From positions 1 through 64,000 of the forward strand of contig CAIWWN010000157.1 of assembly GCA_903916355.1 (NCBI GenBank): 64,000 nucleotides of DNA, read 5' to 3'. Source of the DNA: an uncultured Burkholderiales bacterium. Lineage in GTDB: Bacteria > Pseudomonadota > Gammaproteobacteria > Burkholderiales > Burkholderiaceae_C. Below are positions 11,077 to 21,747 of this stretch, piece after piece; positions within the stretch are counted from its first letter, which is position 1; every line of letters starts with the position of its first letter. The position numbers and the translations under genes are program-made. The notes beneath the pieces were generated by a model that did no database searches, was not told where the DNA came from, and saw only the letters and a program-made list of their open reading frames with translations.

Positions 11077-11204
11077 ACAGTACTTCCTTCTTATATCAAG
11101 TCATGCCTTGCAGTTTGCGGTCCCCGATTCAATTTTTCACTGATACAAGTCAACAGATTCCATCAAAAAGCGAGGGCCACACAAGCAGGTCACAATCGCT
11201 CCCC

Positions 11205-12080
11205 ATGCACATGCCCCGCCGCCGCCGTGACGACTTTGAGGACCACCGGGTCTACGACTATCCGCAGCACTTGCGCGCCGCCATCGAAGACGCGCCCACC
11301 GGTGCGGGTGTTTACGTGTTTCATGGTCAAGAAGGGGATTTGCCGCTGTACATCGGCAAGAGCGTAAACATCCGTTCTCGCCTGCTGTCGCACCTGCGCA
11401 CACCTGACGAAGCGCGCATGCTGCGCCAGACCCAGCGCATCAGCCACATCCGCACGGCGGGAGAGATTGGCGCGTTGCTGCTGGAGGCGCAAATGATCAA
11501 GGCCCAGCACCCGTTGTTCAACCAAAAACTGCGGCGCAACCAAAAACTGCGGCGCAACAAACAACTGTGCAGCCTGCAAATGACGCAGGGCGTGCCCGAG
11601 GTGGTGTACGCCAAAGACATCGACTTTGCGAGCGCGTCCGACCTGTACGGCCTGTTTGCCAGCCGCCATGCTGCGCTCGATGCGTTGCGCGCACTGGCCG
11701 ATCAAAACAAGCTTTGTTATGCCTCCTTGGGTCTGGAAAAGTTGCCGCCCGGCAAAGCCTGCTTTCGCGCTGCGATCCGCCAATGTGCGGGCGTGTGCCG
11801 GGGAGATGAAACGCCCCAGGCGCACAGCGAACGCCTGTTCACCAGCCTGCTCGGCTTGCGGGTGGCGTGCTGGCCGCATGAGGGCGCCATCGGCTTGGTG
11901 GAGCGAGACGCAGAACTCACGCAAATCCACGTGGTGAACCACTGGTGCTATTTGGGCAGCGCCGCCACGCCGGACGAGGCGCGGCAACTGAGCACCTTGG
12001 CGGTGGGCTTTGACGCCGACGGCTACAAAATTTTGTGCCGCCCGGTGCTGACGCGCAGCGTGGAGTTGCTCGTCTTGTAA
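11205..12080 (+). CDS. cho: Excinuclease Cho-like GIY-YIG nuclease
   Basis: GAGVYVFHGQEGDLPLYIGKSVNIRSRLLSHL GIY-YIG domain and EIGALLLEAQMIKAQHPLFNQKLRR; start chosen at MHMPRRRR inside a longer ORF. Confidence 0.85.
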   Translation: MHMPRRRRDDFEDHRVYDYPQHLRAAIEDAPTGAGVYVFHGQEGDLPLYIGKSVNIRSRLLSHLRTPDEARMLRQTQRISHIRTAGEIGALLLEAQMIKAQHPLFNQKLRRNQKLRRNKQLCSLQMTQGVPEVVYAKDIDFASASDLYGLFASRHAALDALRALADQNKLCYASLGLEKLPPGKACFRAAIRQCAGVCRGDETPQAHSERLFTSLLGLRVACWPHEGAIGLVERDAELTQIHVVNHWCYLGSAATPDEARQLSTLAVGFDADGYKILCRPVLTRSVELLVL

Positions 12081-12086
12081 GCCGCG

Positions 12087-13748
12087 TTAATGCACCACCA
12101 TGCTGGTGAATGGCCACACATACGCTTGCAGCGTCACAAAGCCCCCGACCAGACAGGCCAGGGCGATGGAGTGGAAAAACACATAGCGAAGAATGTCGCC
12201 TTCATGGTCGAACCAGCGCGTGGCCGTGGAGGCCACAACGATGGACTGCGCGTCGATCATCTTGCCCATCACGCCGCCCGAGCTGTTGGCCGCGCCCATC
12301 AGGTTGGGCGACAAGCCCAGCTGCTCGGCCGCCACTTTTTGCATGCCGCCAAACAGCACGTTAGACGCCGTGTCCGAGCCCGTCATGGCCACGCCCAACC
12401 AACCCATCAAGGTACCAAAGAAGGGGTAGAACACGCCGCTGTTGGCAAAGGCCAGCCCCAGCGTGGTGTCGGTGCCTGAGTAGCGGGTCAAGGTGCCCAG
12501 CGCCAGCATCAACACGATGGTCAAGAGCGAGTAACGCACCAACCAAAAAGTGCGCAGGTAGTTGCCGACGATTTCGATCGGGTTGTACTTCATCACCAGC
12601 GCGCCGACGATGGCCGACAACAAAATGCCGGTGCCGGTGGCCGACAACAGATTGAGCGTGTAGACCGCCGCCTCGGGGTGCGGCGTGGTCACCACCGGTG
12701 GCACTTTCATGATCAGGTTGTGCAAGCCGTCGATGGGAAAAGCGGGTGCGTAAAGTTTGTTCAGGTAGGACTTGAAGTCAGGTAACCCCCACACAAAAAC
12801 GAACACCGACAAAATGACCCAAGGTGTCCAAGCGCGAAGCAACTCGGCCTGGCTATGGCGCACGATAGCTTGCGGCTCTTTGGCCTCATGCGCGCTCATA
12901 TCGTGGCCGCGCATGGAAGGCGAGGTCCACAGTTGCTCGGGTTGCCACACGCGTAAAAACAAAATCAACGAACCCATCGAGACGATGGCCGCAACGATGT
13001 CCACCAACTCAGGGCCAATGAAGTTGGAAACCAGGTACTGCGGGATCGCAAAGGACAGGCCAGTGACCAACAAGGCGGGCCAGATTTCCATCATCGCCTT
13101 GCGACCGGCAAAGGCCCAGATCAACCAGAACGGCACCAAGAGCGAGAAGAAGGGCAACTGGCGCCCGATCATGGCGGTGACCTGCATCAGGTCGTAACCG
13201 TGTACCTTGGCCAAGGTGATGACCGGCGTGCCCAGCGCACCAAACGCGACCGGCGCGGTGTTGGCAATCAAGCTCAGCCCCGAAGCCGCCAGCGGCGAGA
13301 ACCCCAGGCCAATCAAAATACCGGCCGTCACCGCCACGGGCGTTCCAAAACCGGCCGCGCCTTCAAAGAAAGCACCAAAGCAAAACGCGATCAACAGCAG
13401 TTGCAAACGCCGGTCTTCGGTGATGCCTGAGAGCGAGTCTTGCAAAATTTTGAAACTGCCGTTCTTCTCCGCCAACTGCTGCAAGAAGATGATGTTCAGC
13501 ACGATCCAGCCAATCGGCAGCAGGCCGGTAAAGCCACCGTACATGGCGGCCTTGCCGGCCATCTCAGCGGGCATGCCGTAGGCCAAAACGGCCACCAACA
13601 CCGCAGCCACAAGGCCCATGCCCGCCGCGATGTGCGCTTTGATGTGAAAGAAGCCGAGGGCGGCCAACATCACCACCACGGGAATCGCTGCCAGCGCCGT
13701 CGAAATGATCATGTTGCCGAAAGGGTCGTATATTTGTTGCCAGGCCAT
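12087..13748 (-). CDS. lldP: L-lactate permease
   Basis: 553 aa; LctP family motifs (FCFGAFFEGAAGFGTPVAVTAGILIGLGF, MTGSDTASNVLFGGMQ, NSSGGVMGKMIDAQSIVVA). Confidence 0.95.
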   Translation of the reverse strand: MAWQQIYDPFGNMIISTALAAIPVVVMLAALGFFHIKAHIAAGMGLVAAVLVAVLAYGMPAEMAGKAAMYGGFTGLLPIGWIVLNIIFLQQLAEKNGSFKILQDSLSGITEDRRLQLLLIAFCFGAFFEGAAGFGTPVAVTAGILIGLGFSPLAASGLSLIANTAPVAFGALGTPVITLAKVHGYDLMQVTAMIGRQLPFFSLLVPFWLIWAFAGRKAMMEIWPALLVTGLSFAIPQYLVSNFIGPELVDIVAAIVSMGSLILFLRVWQPEQLWTSPSMRGHDMSAHEAKEPQAIVRHSQAELLRAWTPWVILSVFVFVWGLPDFKSYLNKLYAPAFPIDGLHNLIMKVPPVVTTPHPEAAVYTLNLLSATGTGILLSAIVGALVMKYNPIEIVGNYLRTFWLVRYSLLTIVLMLALGTLTRYSGTDTTLGLAFANSGVFYPFFGTLMGWLGVAMTGSDTASNVLFGGMQKVAAEQLGLSPNLMGAANSSGGVMGKMIDAQSIVVASTATRWFDHEGDILRYVFFHSIALACLVGGFVTLQAYVWPFTSMVVH

Positions 13749-13800
13749 GCTTGTATCCGTTGATGCTGATCAAGAGGCGAATTCTCAATGGCCTTCATTC

Positions 13801-14643
13801 ATGTCTACTTGTCCTACGTCAATGTTCATCTTTTTATCCATTCGGACAAGCGCTGTGGGGCTTGCATTCACTGCTCTGGTGTTGGGCGCCGCCGCGCCCG
13901 CACTGGCGCTGAGCGGTCCCGAATGTCTGCGCCAGGCCTACCCCGAGTTTTGGGCGCCGCAAGTGAACGCTGCGGCAGATCAGACCTTGGTCAGTGTCAC
14001 GGGTCAGCGCTTTGAGTTTGACGAACACAAGGACCACCTGCCGCACGCACCATTGCTGAACCAAGCCGACCTGAAAACCCAAATGGCGCAGCCTTATGCC
14101 GCAGGCTTTCCGGCCACACCGCCGCTGCGCAACCAAGACCCGGGCCGCATGCGCGCACAGCCCTTCTTTTTGGCCTTGTACGGCGCCACGCCCACCGAAG
14201 TGCAGCGCCACTTGGTGGCCGTGCCCTGGGCACCGAACGGCCGCAGCTTGGCCTTCACTCGCCTGAACGGCGCAGCCCAAGCCTTAGAACGGGTGGGCCT
14301 CACACTGGCGCAAGAAGAGTCCACGGCCGCCTATGTGCGCCAACCTGCGGGCAGCTTTTACTGGCGCGGCATTGCCGGCGCGCCGCACCTGAGCGTGCAC
14401 GCCTTTGGCGCTGCGGTGGACTTCACCCTGCCGCACGGCCTGGGCCGCTACTGGCAATGGAGCGGCTGCACCGAAGAGGGCGCCTGCCCCTACCCGGCCG
14501 CGGTGCTGAAAGACCCCGCGCTGCAACGCGTGGTCACAGTCTTTGAACAAGAAGGCTTTATTTGGGGCGGCAAATGGGCGCACTTTGACACGGTGCACTT
14601 TGAATACCGGCCTGAGCTGGTCGGGCCGGCGTGTTCGCGCTGA
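13801..14643 (+). CDS. M15 family D,D/L,D-carboxypeptidase-like metallopeptidase (secreted)
   Basis: SVHAFGAAVDFTL and HFDTVHFEYRPEL zinc-ligand motifs; signal peptide; start at ATG 13801. Confidence 0.85.
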   Translation: MSTCPTSMFIFLSIRTSAVGLAFTALVLGAAAPALALSGPECLRQAYPEFWAPQVNAAADQTLVSVTGQRFEFDEHKDHLPHAPLLNQADLKTQMAQPYAAGFPATPPLRNQDPGRMRAQPFFLALYGATPTEVQRHLVAVPWAPNGRSLAFTRLNGAAQALERVGLTLAQEESTAAYVRQPAGSFYWRGIAGAPHLSVHAFGAAVDFTLPHGLGRYWQWSGCTEEGACPYPAAVLKDPALQRVVTVFEQEGFIWGGKWAHFDTVHFEYRPELVGPACSR

Positions 14644-14677
14644 GCGTGGTGAGCGCGATGGACTCTTCAGGCTGCGT

Positions 14678-17600
14678 TCAATGCTTTTGCAAACGCTTGA
14701 ATACCCGCCCCGCCCACTGCCCCAAATCATCCAGGTAAGTGAACACCACCGGGATCACCAGCAGGCTGAGCACGGTGCTGGTGATCAGGCCGCCGATGAC
14801 GGCAATCGCCATCGGCGAGCGAAAGCTGGTGTCGGCGCTGCCCCAGCCGAAGGCAATGGGCAGCATGCCCGCGCCCATGGCGATGGTGGTCATCACGATC
14901 GGACGGGCGCGTTTATGGCAAGCGTCCATCAGCGCGTCCCAGCGGTTCATGCCAGGCACGGCAGCTTGGCCGTCATGCGCGGGGCGGCCGCGCCGCGCTT
15001 CAATCGCGTACTCCACCAACAAGATGGAGTTTTTGGTGGCCACGCCCATCAGCATGATCAAACCAATCAGCGACGGCATGGAGAAACTTTTTTGCGCCAA
15101 CAGCAGGCCCACAAAGGCCCCGCCGAGTGACAAGGGCAGCGCCGCCAAAATCGTGACCGGGTGCAAAAAGCCTTTGAACAGCAGCACCAGCACGATGTAG
15201 ATGCACAGCACGCCAATCATCATGGCCAGGCCGAAACTGGCAAAGAGTTCGCCCATGACTTCGGCGTCGCCCACCTCCACCACCCGCACGCCGGGCGGCA
15301 GGCTTTGCAAGGAGGGCAGTTGTTGCACGGCTTGCGTCACGTCACCCAGCGGCATGCCGGACAACTCGATCTCAAAGTTGATGTTGCGCTGGCGGTCATA
15401 GCGGTCGATCACCGCCGGGCCACCGGCCACCTCGATACTCGCCACTTGCGACAGCATCACCGGGCCACGGCTGCCGGGCACCATCAGGCGTTCGAGCACG
15501 CCCAGGTCTTTGCGCGCATCGGCATCGAGCTTGACGACGATGGGCACCTGGCGCTGCGACAAGTTCAGCTTAGGCAGCGCCGCGTCGTAGTCACCCAGCG
15601 TAGCGACGCGTAGCGTGTCGCTGATGGCGGCACTGGTCACGCCCAGGTCGGCGGCTTTGGCAAAGTCAGGGCGCACCGCGATCTCGGGCCGCACCAAGCT
15701 GGCGGTCGACGCAATGGAGCCCAGGCCTTGGATGGTGCGCAGATCTTTCTCCACCGCCATGGCGGTGCTTTGCAAAGCCAAGGGGTCTTCGCCGGTCAGC
15801 ACCAAAATGTATTTCTCGCCCGAGCCACCCAGGCCGACCTTGGTGCGCACACCGGGCAGGGGCTGCAGCGCGGTACGAATGTGGTCTTCAATCACCTGCT
15901 TGCGCGGGCGTGTGCCACGCTCGCTGAGCTGGATGGTCAGCGTGGCTTTGCGCACCTCGGCCGCGCCGCTGCCGGCAAACGGATCGGTGCCCGCGCTGCC
16001 GCCACCGATGGTGGTGTAAATGCTTTTCACGTCAGCCACTTGCATCAGCAACTGGCGCGCCTGCTCGGCGCTGGCCTGGGTTTGCGTGAGCGTCGAGCCC
16101 GGGGGCAGCTCCACATAGACCTGGGTTTGCGAGTTGTCGTCCGGCGGAATAAAGCCCTTGGGCAACAGCGGCACCAGCATGATGGAGCCCACGAAAAACA
16201 CCGTGGCCAAAAACATAGTGACCAGCCGGTGGCGGGTACACCAAGCCACCCAGCCCATGTAACGCGTCAGCCACTTCGGTTCATGGGCGACGCCGACGAT
16301 GGGCTTCATGATGTAAGCCGCCATCATGGGCGTGAGCACGCGCGCCACCACCAAAGAGGCGAACACCGCCAGCGACGCGGTCCAGCCAAACTGTTTGAAA
16401 AACTTGCCCGGAATCCCGGCCATGAAGGCCGTGGGCAAGAACACCGCGATCAGAGTGAAGGTGGTGGCAATCACCGCCAAGCCAATCTCGTCGGCCGCTT
16501 CCATGGCGGCTTGGTAAGGGGTCTTGCCCATGCGCAAATGGCGCACGATGTTTTCCACTTCGACGATCGCGTCGTCCACCAAAATGCCGATCACCAGCGA
16601 CAGCGCCAAGAGCGTGACCACGTTGATGGAAAAGCCCAGATACGCCATGCCAATGAAGGCCGGAATCACAGACAAGGGCAGCGCCACCGCCGAGACAAAG
16701 GTGGCGCGAAAATCGCGCAAGAACAGCCAGACCACCAGCACCGCCAAGATCGCGCCCTCGTACAGCAGGTGCAGGGAGCCGGTGTATTCCTCCTCCACCG
16801 GGGTCACAAAGTCAAAGGCTTCGGTGATCTCGATGTCGGGGTTTTTCAGCCTGAAATCGGCCAAGGCCTGGCGCACCAAACGGCCCACGGCCACCTCGCT
16901 CTCGCCTTTGCTGCGCACCACCTCAAAGCCGACCACGGGCGTGCCGTTCAAACTCGCGGCCGAGCGCAAGTCGGCCAGGGTGTCGCTCACGGTGGCAATT
17001 TGGTCTAGCCGAACACGGCCTGCGCGTGCCGTGGCCAGCTCGATTTGCCCCACCTCTTGCGCAGTCTTGACCGTGGCCAGGGTGCGCACCGGTTGCTCGC
17101 CGACCCCTAAGTCCATGCGGCCACCGGAGCCTTCTTGCTGCACTTGTTTGAGTTGGCGCGACACCTCAGAGGCGGTGATGCCCAGCGCTTGCAAGCGGTT
17201 CACATCCAGCGCAATACGCACCTCACGCGTCACGCCGCCCACGCGGTTCACCGCGCCCACACCGCGCAGCGACAAGAGTTTGCGGGTGATGTCGTTGTCC
17301 ACCAACCACGACAGCGCCTCGTCGTCCATGCGCGTGGAGCGCACGGTGTAGGCCAGCACTGGGGTGCCAGCCAGATTGAGTTTTTGCACAATCGGGTCGC
17401 GCAGGTCGCTGGGCAAATCAGCGCGAACGCCTTGAATGGCCGAGCGCACATCGTCCACCGCTTCTTGCACCGGTTTTTCCAAGCGGAACTCGGCGGTGAT
17501 CGATACCACGCCGTCTTGCACTTTGGTGGTGATGTGCTTCAAGCCCTGCAAGGGGGCCAGCGCGTTTTCAAGCTTGCGCGCCACATCGGTTTCCAGCTGC

Positions 17601-17773
17601 GAAGGCGCTACGCCCGGCAGGCTGGCCGTGATGCTGATGGTGGGCAAATCCAAATCGGGAAAGTTCTGCACTTTCATCGAGCCAAAGGCGATGAAGCCCG
17701 CCACCGACAACAGCACAAACAGCATGACCGCCGGGATCGGGTTGCGGATTGACCAAGAAGAGACGTTGAGCAT
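14678..17773 (-). CDS. RND efflux transporter permease (HAE1/AcrB-like)
   Basis: 1031 aa; internal repeat of TM domains, LVIGILVDDAIVEVENIVRH, GPVMLSQVASIEVAGGPAVIDRYDRQRNINFE. Confidence 0.95.
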   Translation of the reverse strand: MLNVSSWSIRNPIPAVMLFVLLSVAGFIAFGSMKVQNFPDLDLPTISITASLPGVAPSQLETDVARKLENALAPLQGLKHITTKVQDGVVSITAEFRLEKPVQEAVDDVRSAIQGVRADLPSDLRDPIVQKLNLAGTPVLAYTVRSTRMDDEALSWLVDNDITRKLLSLRGVGAVNRVGGVTREVRIALDVNRLQALGITASEVSRQLKQVQQEGSGGRMDLGVGEQPVRTLATVKTAQEVGQIELATARAGRVRLDQIATVSDTLADLRSAASLNGTPVVGFEVVRSKGESEVAVGRLVRQALADFRLKNPDIEITEAFDFVTPVEEEYTGSLHLLYEGAILAVLVVWLFLRDFRATFVSAVALPLSVIPAFIGMAYLGFSINVVTLLALSLVIGILVDDAIVEVENIVRHLRMGKTPYQAAMEAADEIGLAVIATTFTLIAVFLPTAFMAGIPGKFFKQFGWTASLAVFASLVVARVLTPMMAAYIMKPIVGVAHEPKWLTRYMGWVAWCTRHRLVTMFLATVFFVGSIMLVPLLPKGFIPPDDNSQTQVYVELPPGSTLTQTQASAEQARQLLMQVADVKSIYTTIGGGSAGTDPFAGSGAAEVRKATLTIQLSERGTRPRKQVIEDHIRTALQPLPGVRTKVGLGGSGEKYILVLTGEDPLALQSTAMAVEKDLRTIQGLGSIASTASLVRPEIAVRPDFAKAADLGVTSAAISDTLRVATLGDYDAALPKLNLSQRQVPIVVKLDADARKDLGVLERLMVPGSRGPVMLSQVASIEVAGGPAVIDRYDRQRNINFEIELSGMPLGDVTQAVQQLPSLQSLPPGVRVVEVGDAEVMGELFASFGLAMMIGVLCIYIVLVLLFKGFLHPVTILAALPLSLGGAFVGLLLAQKSFSMPSLIGLIMLMGVATKNSILLVEYAIEARRGRPAHDGQAAVPGMNRWDALMDACHKRARPIVMTTIAMGAGMLPIAFGWGSADTSFRSPMAIAVIGGLITSTVLSLLVIPVVFTYLDDLGQWAGRVFKRLQKH

Positions 17774-17782
17774 GGCAGTCTC

Positions 17783-18898
17783 TTACTTGCTTGCGGGAGC
17801 CACTGGGGGGCTGGCGCTCACCACACGCACCGTGTCGCCGTGGTTCAAAAACGCCCCGCCACTGACCACCACCTGCGCCTCCGGCGGCAGGCCGCTCAGC
17901 ACTTCCATGCGGTCACCGTTCAAGCGACCGGTGCGCACCTTGAGCTGGCTGACCTTGTGGTCGGCGCCCACGGTGTAGATGTAGCTGAAACCATCACGCA
18001 CCACCACCGCGGTTTGCGGCACGGTCAGCGCTTGCAGCGCCTGGCTCTGGGCCAACGTGATCTCGCCTTTGGCGTACATGCCCGCGCGGGCGCTGCCGGT
18101 ATTGGCCGGGACGTCCACGTACACCAGGGCGTTGCGGGTTTGCGCGTCGACCGAAGGCGCCACCATGCGCACCTTGCCTTGCAACACTTGACCACTGGCG
18201 GCGGTGATCTGCGCCAAAGCACCGACTTGCACGCGGCCAATGTCGGCGGCGGTGACTTCGGCGCGCCATTCCAAGCGGCCTTGGCGAATCAAACGGAACA
18301 ATTCGGTGCCCGCGCCCACCACGCTGCCCACCGTGGCTTGGCGCGCCGAAATCACGCCAGCGTCAGGCGCCTTGACAGTGGTTTGCGCCACCCGCAGTTG
18401 CTGCAACTGCACCAGGGCGCGCGCCGATTGCACACGGGCTTGCGCCGACACCTCGGTGGCCAGTGCCTGACTCAGCTGCGCGCTGCTGTAAAACCCTTGC
18501 TGCTGCAAAGCACGGGCGCGCTCGGCCTGGACCTTGGTTTCTTGCGCGCTGGCCGTGGCCTCGGCCAAGCTGCCTTCGGCCTGCGCCAGTTCTGCGCGCA
18601 GCGTGTCGGACTGCAAAGTGGCCAACACATCGCCGCGCTGCACCCGGTCGCCCACATTCACGCGCACCTCGGTGATTTTCAAACCGTTGGCTTCAGCGCC
18701 CACCACGGCTTCTTGCCAGGCGGCCAAGGAGCCGTTGGCTTGCAAACGCTGCACCATTGAGCCGGATTGCGGTGGCGCCACGATGACGGTCAGGCTGGGC
18801 TTGACACTGACTGCTGGACTTGGATTTTTCTCTTGCGCCCACAAAGGCATTGCACACAGGCCCCACATCAGGCCCACCGTCCAAACTGATTTCTGCAT
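17783..18898 (-). CDS. RND efflux periplasmic adaptor (membrane fusion) protein
   Basis: 371 aa; signal peptide, NVGDRVQRGDVLATLQSD lipoyl-like and barrel motifs; directly upstream of permease. Confidence 0.95.
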   Translation of the reverse strand: MQKSVWTVGLMWGLCAMPLWAQEKNPSPAVSVKPSLTVIVAPPQSGSMVQRLQANGSLAAWQEAVVGAEANGLKITEVRVNVGDRVQRGDVLATLQSDTLRAELAQAEGSLAEATASAQETKVQAERARALQQQGFYSSAQLSQALATEVSAQARVQSARALVQLQQLRVAQTTVKAPDAGVISARQATVGSVVGAGTELFRLIRQGRLEWRAEVTAADIGRVQVGALAQITAASGQVLQGKVRMVAPSVDAQTRNALVYVDVPANTGSARAGMYAKGEITLAQSQALQALTVPQTAVVVRDGFSYIYTVGADHKVSQLKVRTGRLNGDRMEVLSGLPPEAQVVVSGGAFLNHGDTVRVVSASPPVAPASK

Positions 18899-18959
18899 GG
18901 TTCAATTCACTTCAATAGATTCGCTTGATTTTATTCGTCGCCCAAGCGCTAAGCTGTGT

Positions 18960-21725
18960 TCAGCCCATCACTTTTTGCCACAACGCTTGCACAGTTTCAC
19001 GTTCTCGCTGCAATTGGGCAGGATCGACCTCGGTCGGCTCTTCATTCAGCCGCGCATGGTGTTGCACGCGGCGCAGTTGCCGGTAGGCATCGGCTGCGGC
19101 TTGGCCCATGCCTGTAGGCAAGAGGCCCGAAGTTTCGGCGCGTTGCAGCAGCGCAATATTGCCCACGTTGTCGGCCAGCTCACGGTGCGTGGCCGTGTGC
19201 AGCAGCACCAGGTATTGCACCGCAAACTCCACGTCCACCATGCCGCCGGGGCTGTGCTTGACGTCAAAGCGCCCGGACGTTTCGGGGTGGCCTTTGCGCA
19301 CCCGCTCGCGCATGGCGACGATTTCAGCCTTCAAGCTGGCAGCGTCACGCGGCGCGCCCATCACGGCGCAGCGCACGGCGTCGAAGGGGGCTTGCAAGGC
19401 CGGCAAGCCCCAGACAAAGCGCGCACGGGTCATGGCCTGGTGCTCCCAGGTCCAGGCGGCGTTGCTGCCGCGCTGTGCTTGGTAATCGGCATAGGCATTG
19501 AAGGGCGTGACCAACAAGCCAGCATTGCCGTTGGGCCGCAGCGCGGTGTCAATCTCGTACAGATCGCCTTCGCCGGTTTTCACGGTGAGCCAGTTGATCA
19601 GTTTGCGCACGAACGCGGCGTAGATTTCTTGCGCGCGTTCATGCACGTCTTGGTAGACAAACACGATGTCCAGGTCGCTGCCGTAACCCAGCTCTTTGCC
19701 GCCGAGTTTGCCGTAGCCAATGATGGCCAGTTGCGGCTCCTCCTGGTGGCGGTTTTTAAAGCACGCCCAGCACCACTTGGCGCTGACACGCAGCACGGCG
19801 TCGGCCAGGGCGCTTAAATCGTCGGCCACCTGCTCGATGCTCAAGACGCCCTCCACGTCACGCGCCAAGGTGCGAAACAGCTCCGCATGGTGGGCGCGAC
19901 GCAACAGGTTCAAGAGGTTTTCTTCGTCGGCCTCCCCCGTGCGCTGCAGGGCCTGCCAACGCGACTGCAATTCGGCCTCAAAGTCGGCGGCGCTGAAGCG
20001 GCTGGTGAGCAGATCACCCCCCGCCAGCTCGTCGATCACGCCGGGGTGCTGCACCAAATAGCGCGCCGGCCAACGCGCAGCGCCCAACAGGCGCAGCAAG
20101 CGCTCGTGCACCGCAGGGCGCTCCAGCAGCATGGCCAAATAGCTTTCGCGGCGCAGCAAGGGCTCTAACCAGTCGGCCATGCGCAGCACCGCGTCTTCGT
20201 TGACGCGGCCTTCTTGTTGCCATTGCGCGGTGCGCTGCAGCAGGCGCATCAAGCGGCCGCGCGCCTCGTCACGCAAGGCGTGAATTTTCGGGTTGTCAAG
20301 CCAATGGCCCAAGCGCTCGCGCACCGGGCCGCTGAACAAATCGATCAAGGTTTCCAGCTCGGTGTGATCGCGCGCACCGTTTTTGCCGTTGCAGCCTTTG
20401 CCGTTGCAAGCCCCCGCATCGCGGTCACCGCCCAGCAGCACATCAAACTCCTCGGCCACGCGTTCGCGGTGCGCGTCCAGGTCTTTCAAAAATGCACGGG
20501 TGTCCGGATAGTCCAAGGTCTGGGCGATCCACAGCAAGTCATCGTCGCGCGTGGGCAAGACATGGGTTTGCTGATCGTCCAGGTACTGAATGCGGTGCTC
20601 CACCTGCCGCAAAAAAACATAGGCCTCTGTCAAAGCCTGCGCTGTGGCCTGCGACATCAGACCGGCCTTGGCCACGCGTTGCAGCGCGTCCAGCGTGGGA
20701 CGGGTGCGCAGCTCGGGGAACTGGCCGCCACGCACCACTTGCAGCAATTGCACGGTGAATTCAATTTCGCGAATGCCGCCACGCGACAGCTTGACATCGT
20801 TGGCGCGCTCGGGGTGGCCCGCGCTGCGTTTGGCCGCATGGTCACGGATTTGCTGGTGCAAAGTGCGCAAGGACTCGAACACGTTGTAGTCCAGGTATTT
20901 GCGAAACACGAACGGCAACACGATGCTGCGCAGGGACAATGCCGAGCCGTTGGCGAGGGCGCTGCGGGGCGCGACCACGCGGCTTTTCATCCAGGCAAAG
21001 CGCTCCCATTCGCGGCCTTGCACCAACAGGTACTCCTCCAAAGCGCTGAGCGAAACCACGCTCGGGCCGGAGTTGCCGTTGGGGCGCAGCGCCAAATCCA
21101 TGCGAAACACAAAGCCGTGCTCGGTGGTCTCACCGATCAAGGCCTGCATCATTTTCACGGCACGGCTGAAATACTCTTGGCAACTGATGCGGCCGCGCCC
21201 GTCCGCAGTGCCGGTGGTTTCACCGTCTTCGTCGTAGACGTAAATCAGGTCAATGTCGCTGGACACATTCAATTCACGCGCGCCCAGCTTGCCCATGCCC
21301 ACGATCCACAATTGAGCGCGGTCGCCCGAGGCCAAGGCGGGTACGCCATGGCGCTGGTCCAACTCGGCCAAGGCATAGCGGCAAGCGACATCCAGGGCAA
21401 ATTCAGCCAAATGCGTCACGCTCAAAGTGATGCTTTGCATCGACGCGTGTTGGTCGCAATCGTGGTCCATCAGTTGCGCCATTGCCCATTGACGCAGCAT
21501 GCGCAAAGCCGCGCCCGGATCGGCCGACACAGCGGGTTGCTGCGCGCAGATGCGGTCAAAGGCGGTTTGCAGGGTTTCGCGATTCGGAATCCCTGCAGGC
21601 AACAGCGCCCAAAGGTCCGCATAGCGTCGTGCTAAACGCTGACGGAAGCGAGAATAGGCTGCTTTTTCAAGGATTTGTCCCTCCTTGAGCAGCACAGGCT
21701 CGTCAGAGGGGGTAGGGCGGGTCAT
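18960..21725 (-). CDS. glnE: Bifunctional glutamine synthetase adenylyltransferase/deadenylase
   Basis: Two nucleotidyltransferase modules (WIVGMGKLGARELNVSSDIDLIYVY and IIGYGKLGGKELGYGSDLDIVFVYQ); start set at MTRPTPSDEP. Confidence 0.96.
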   Translation of the reverse strand: MTRPTPSDEPVLLKEGQILEKAAYSRFRQRLARRYADLWALLPAGIPNRETLQTAFDRICAQQPAVSADPGAALRMLRQWAMAQLMDHDCDQHASMQSITLSVTHLAEFALDVACRYALAELDQRHGVPALASGDRAQLWIVGMGKLGARELNVSSDIDLIYVYDEDGETTGTADGRGRISCQEYFSRAVKMMQALIGETTEHGFVFRMDLALRPNGNSGPSVVSLSALEEYLLVQGREWERFAWMKSRVVAPRSALANGSALSLRSIVLPFVFRKYLDYNVFESLRTLHQQIRDHAAKRSAGHPERANDVKLSRGGIREIEFTVQLLQVVRGGQFPELRTRPTLDALQRVAKAGLMSQATAQALTEAYVFLRQVEHRIQYLDDQQTHVLPTRDDDLLWIAQTLDYPDTRAFLKDLDAHRERVAEEFDVLLGGDRDAGACNGKGCNGKNGARDHTELETLIDLFSGPVRERLGHWLDNPKIHALRDEARGRLMRLLQRTAQWQQEGRVNEDAVLRMADWLEPLLRRESYLAMLLERPAVHERLLRLLGAARWPARYLVQHPGVIDELAGGDLLTSRFSAADFEAELQSRWQALQRTGEADEENLLNLLRRAHHAELFRTLARDVEGVLSIEQVADDLSALADAVLRVSAKWCWACFKNRHQEEPQLAIIGYGKLGGKELGYGSDLDIVFVYQDVHERAQEIYAAFVRKLINWLTVKTGEGDLYEIDTALRPNGNAGLLVTPFNAYADYQAQRGSNAAWTWEHQAMTRARFVWGLPALQAPFDAVRCAVMGAPRDAASLKAEIVAMRERVRKGHPETSGRFDVKHSPGGMVDVEFAVQYLVLLHTATHRELADNVGNIALLQRAETSGLLPTGMGQAAADAYRQLRRVQHHARLNEEPTEVDPAQLQRERETVQALWQKVMG

Positions 21726-21747
21726 AATTCCTACCACTTTGTATGCA

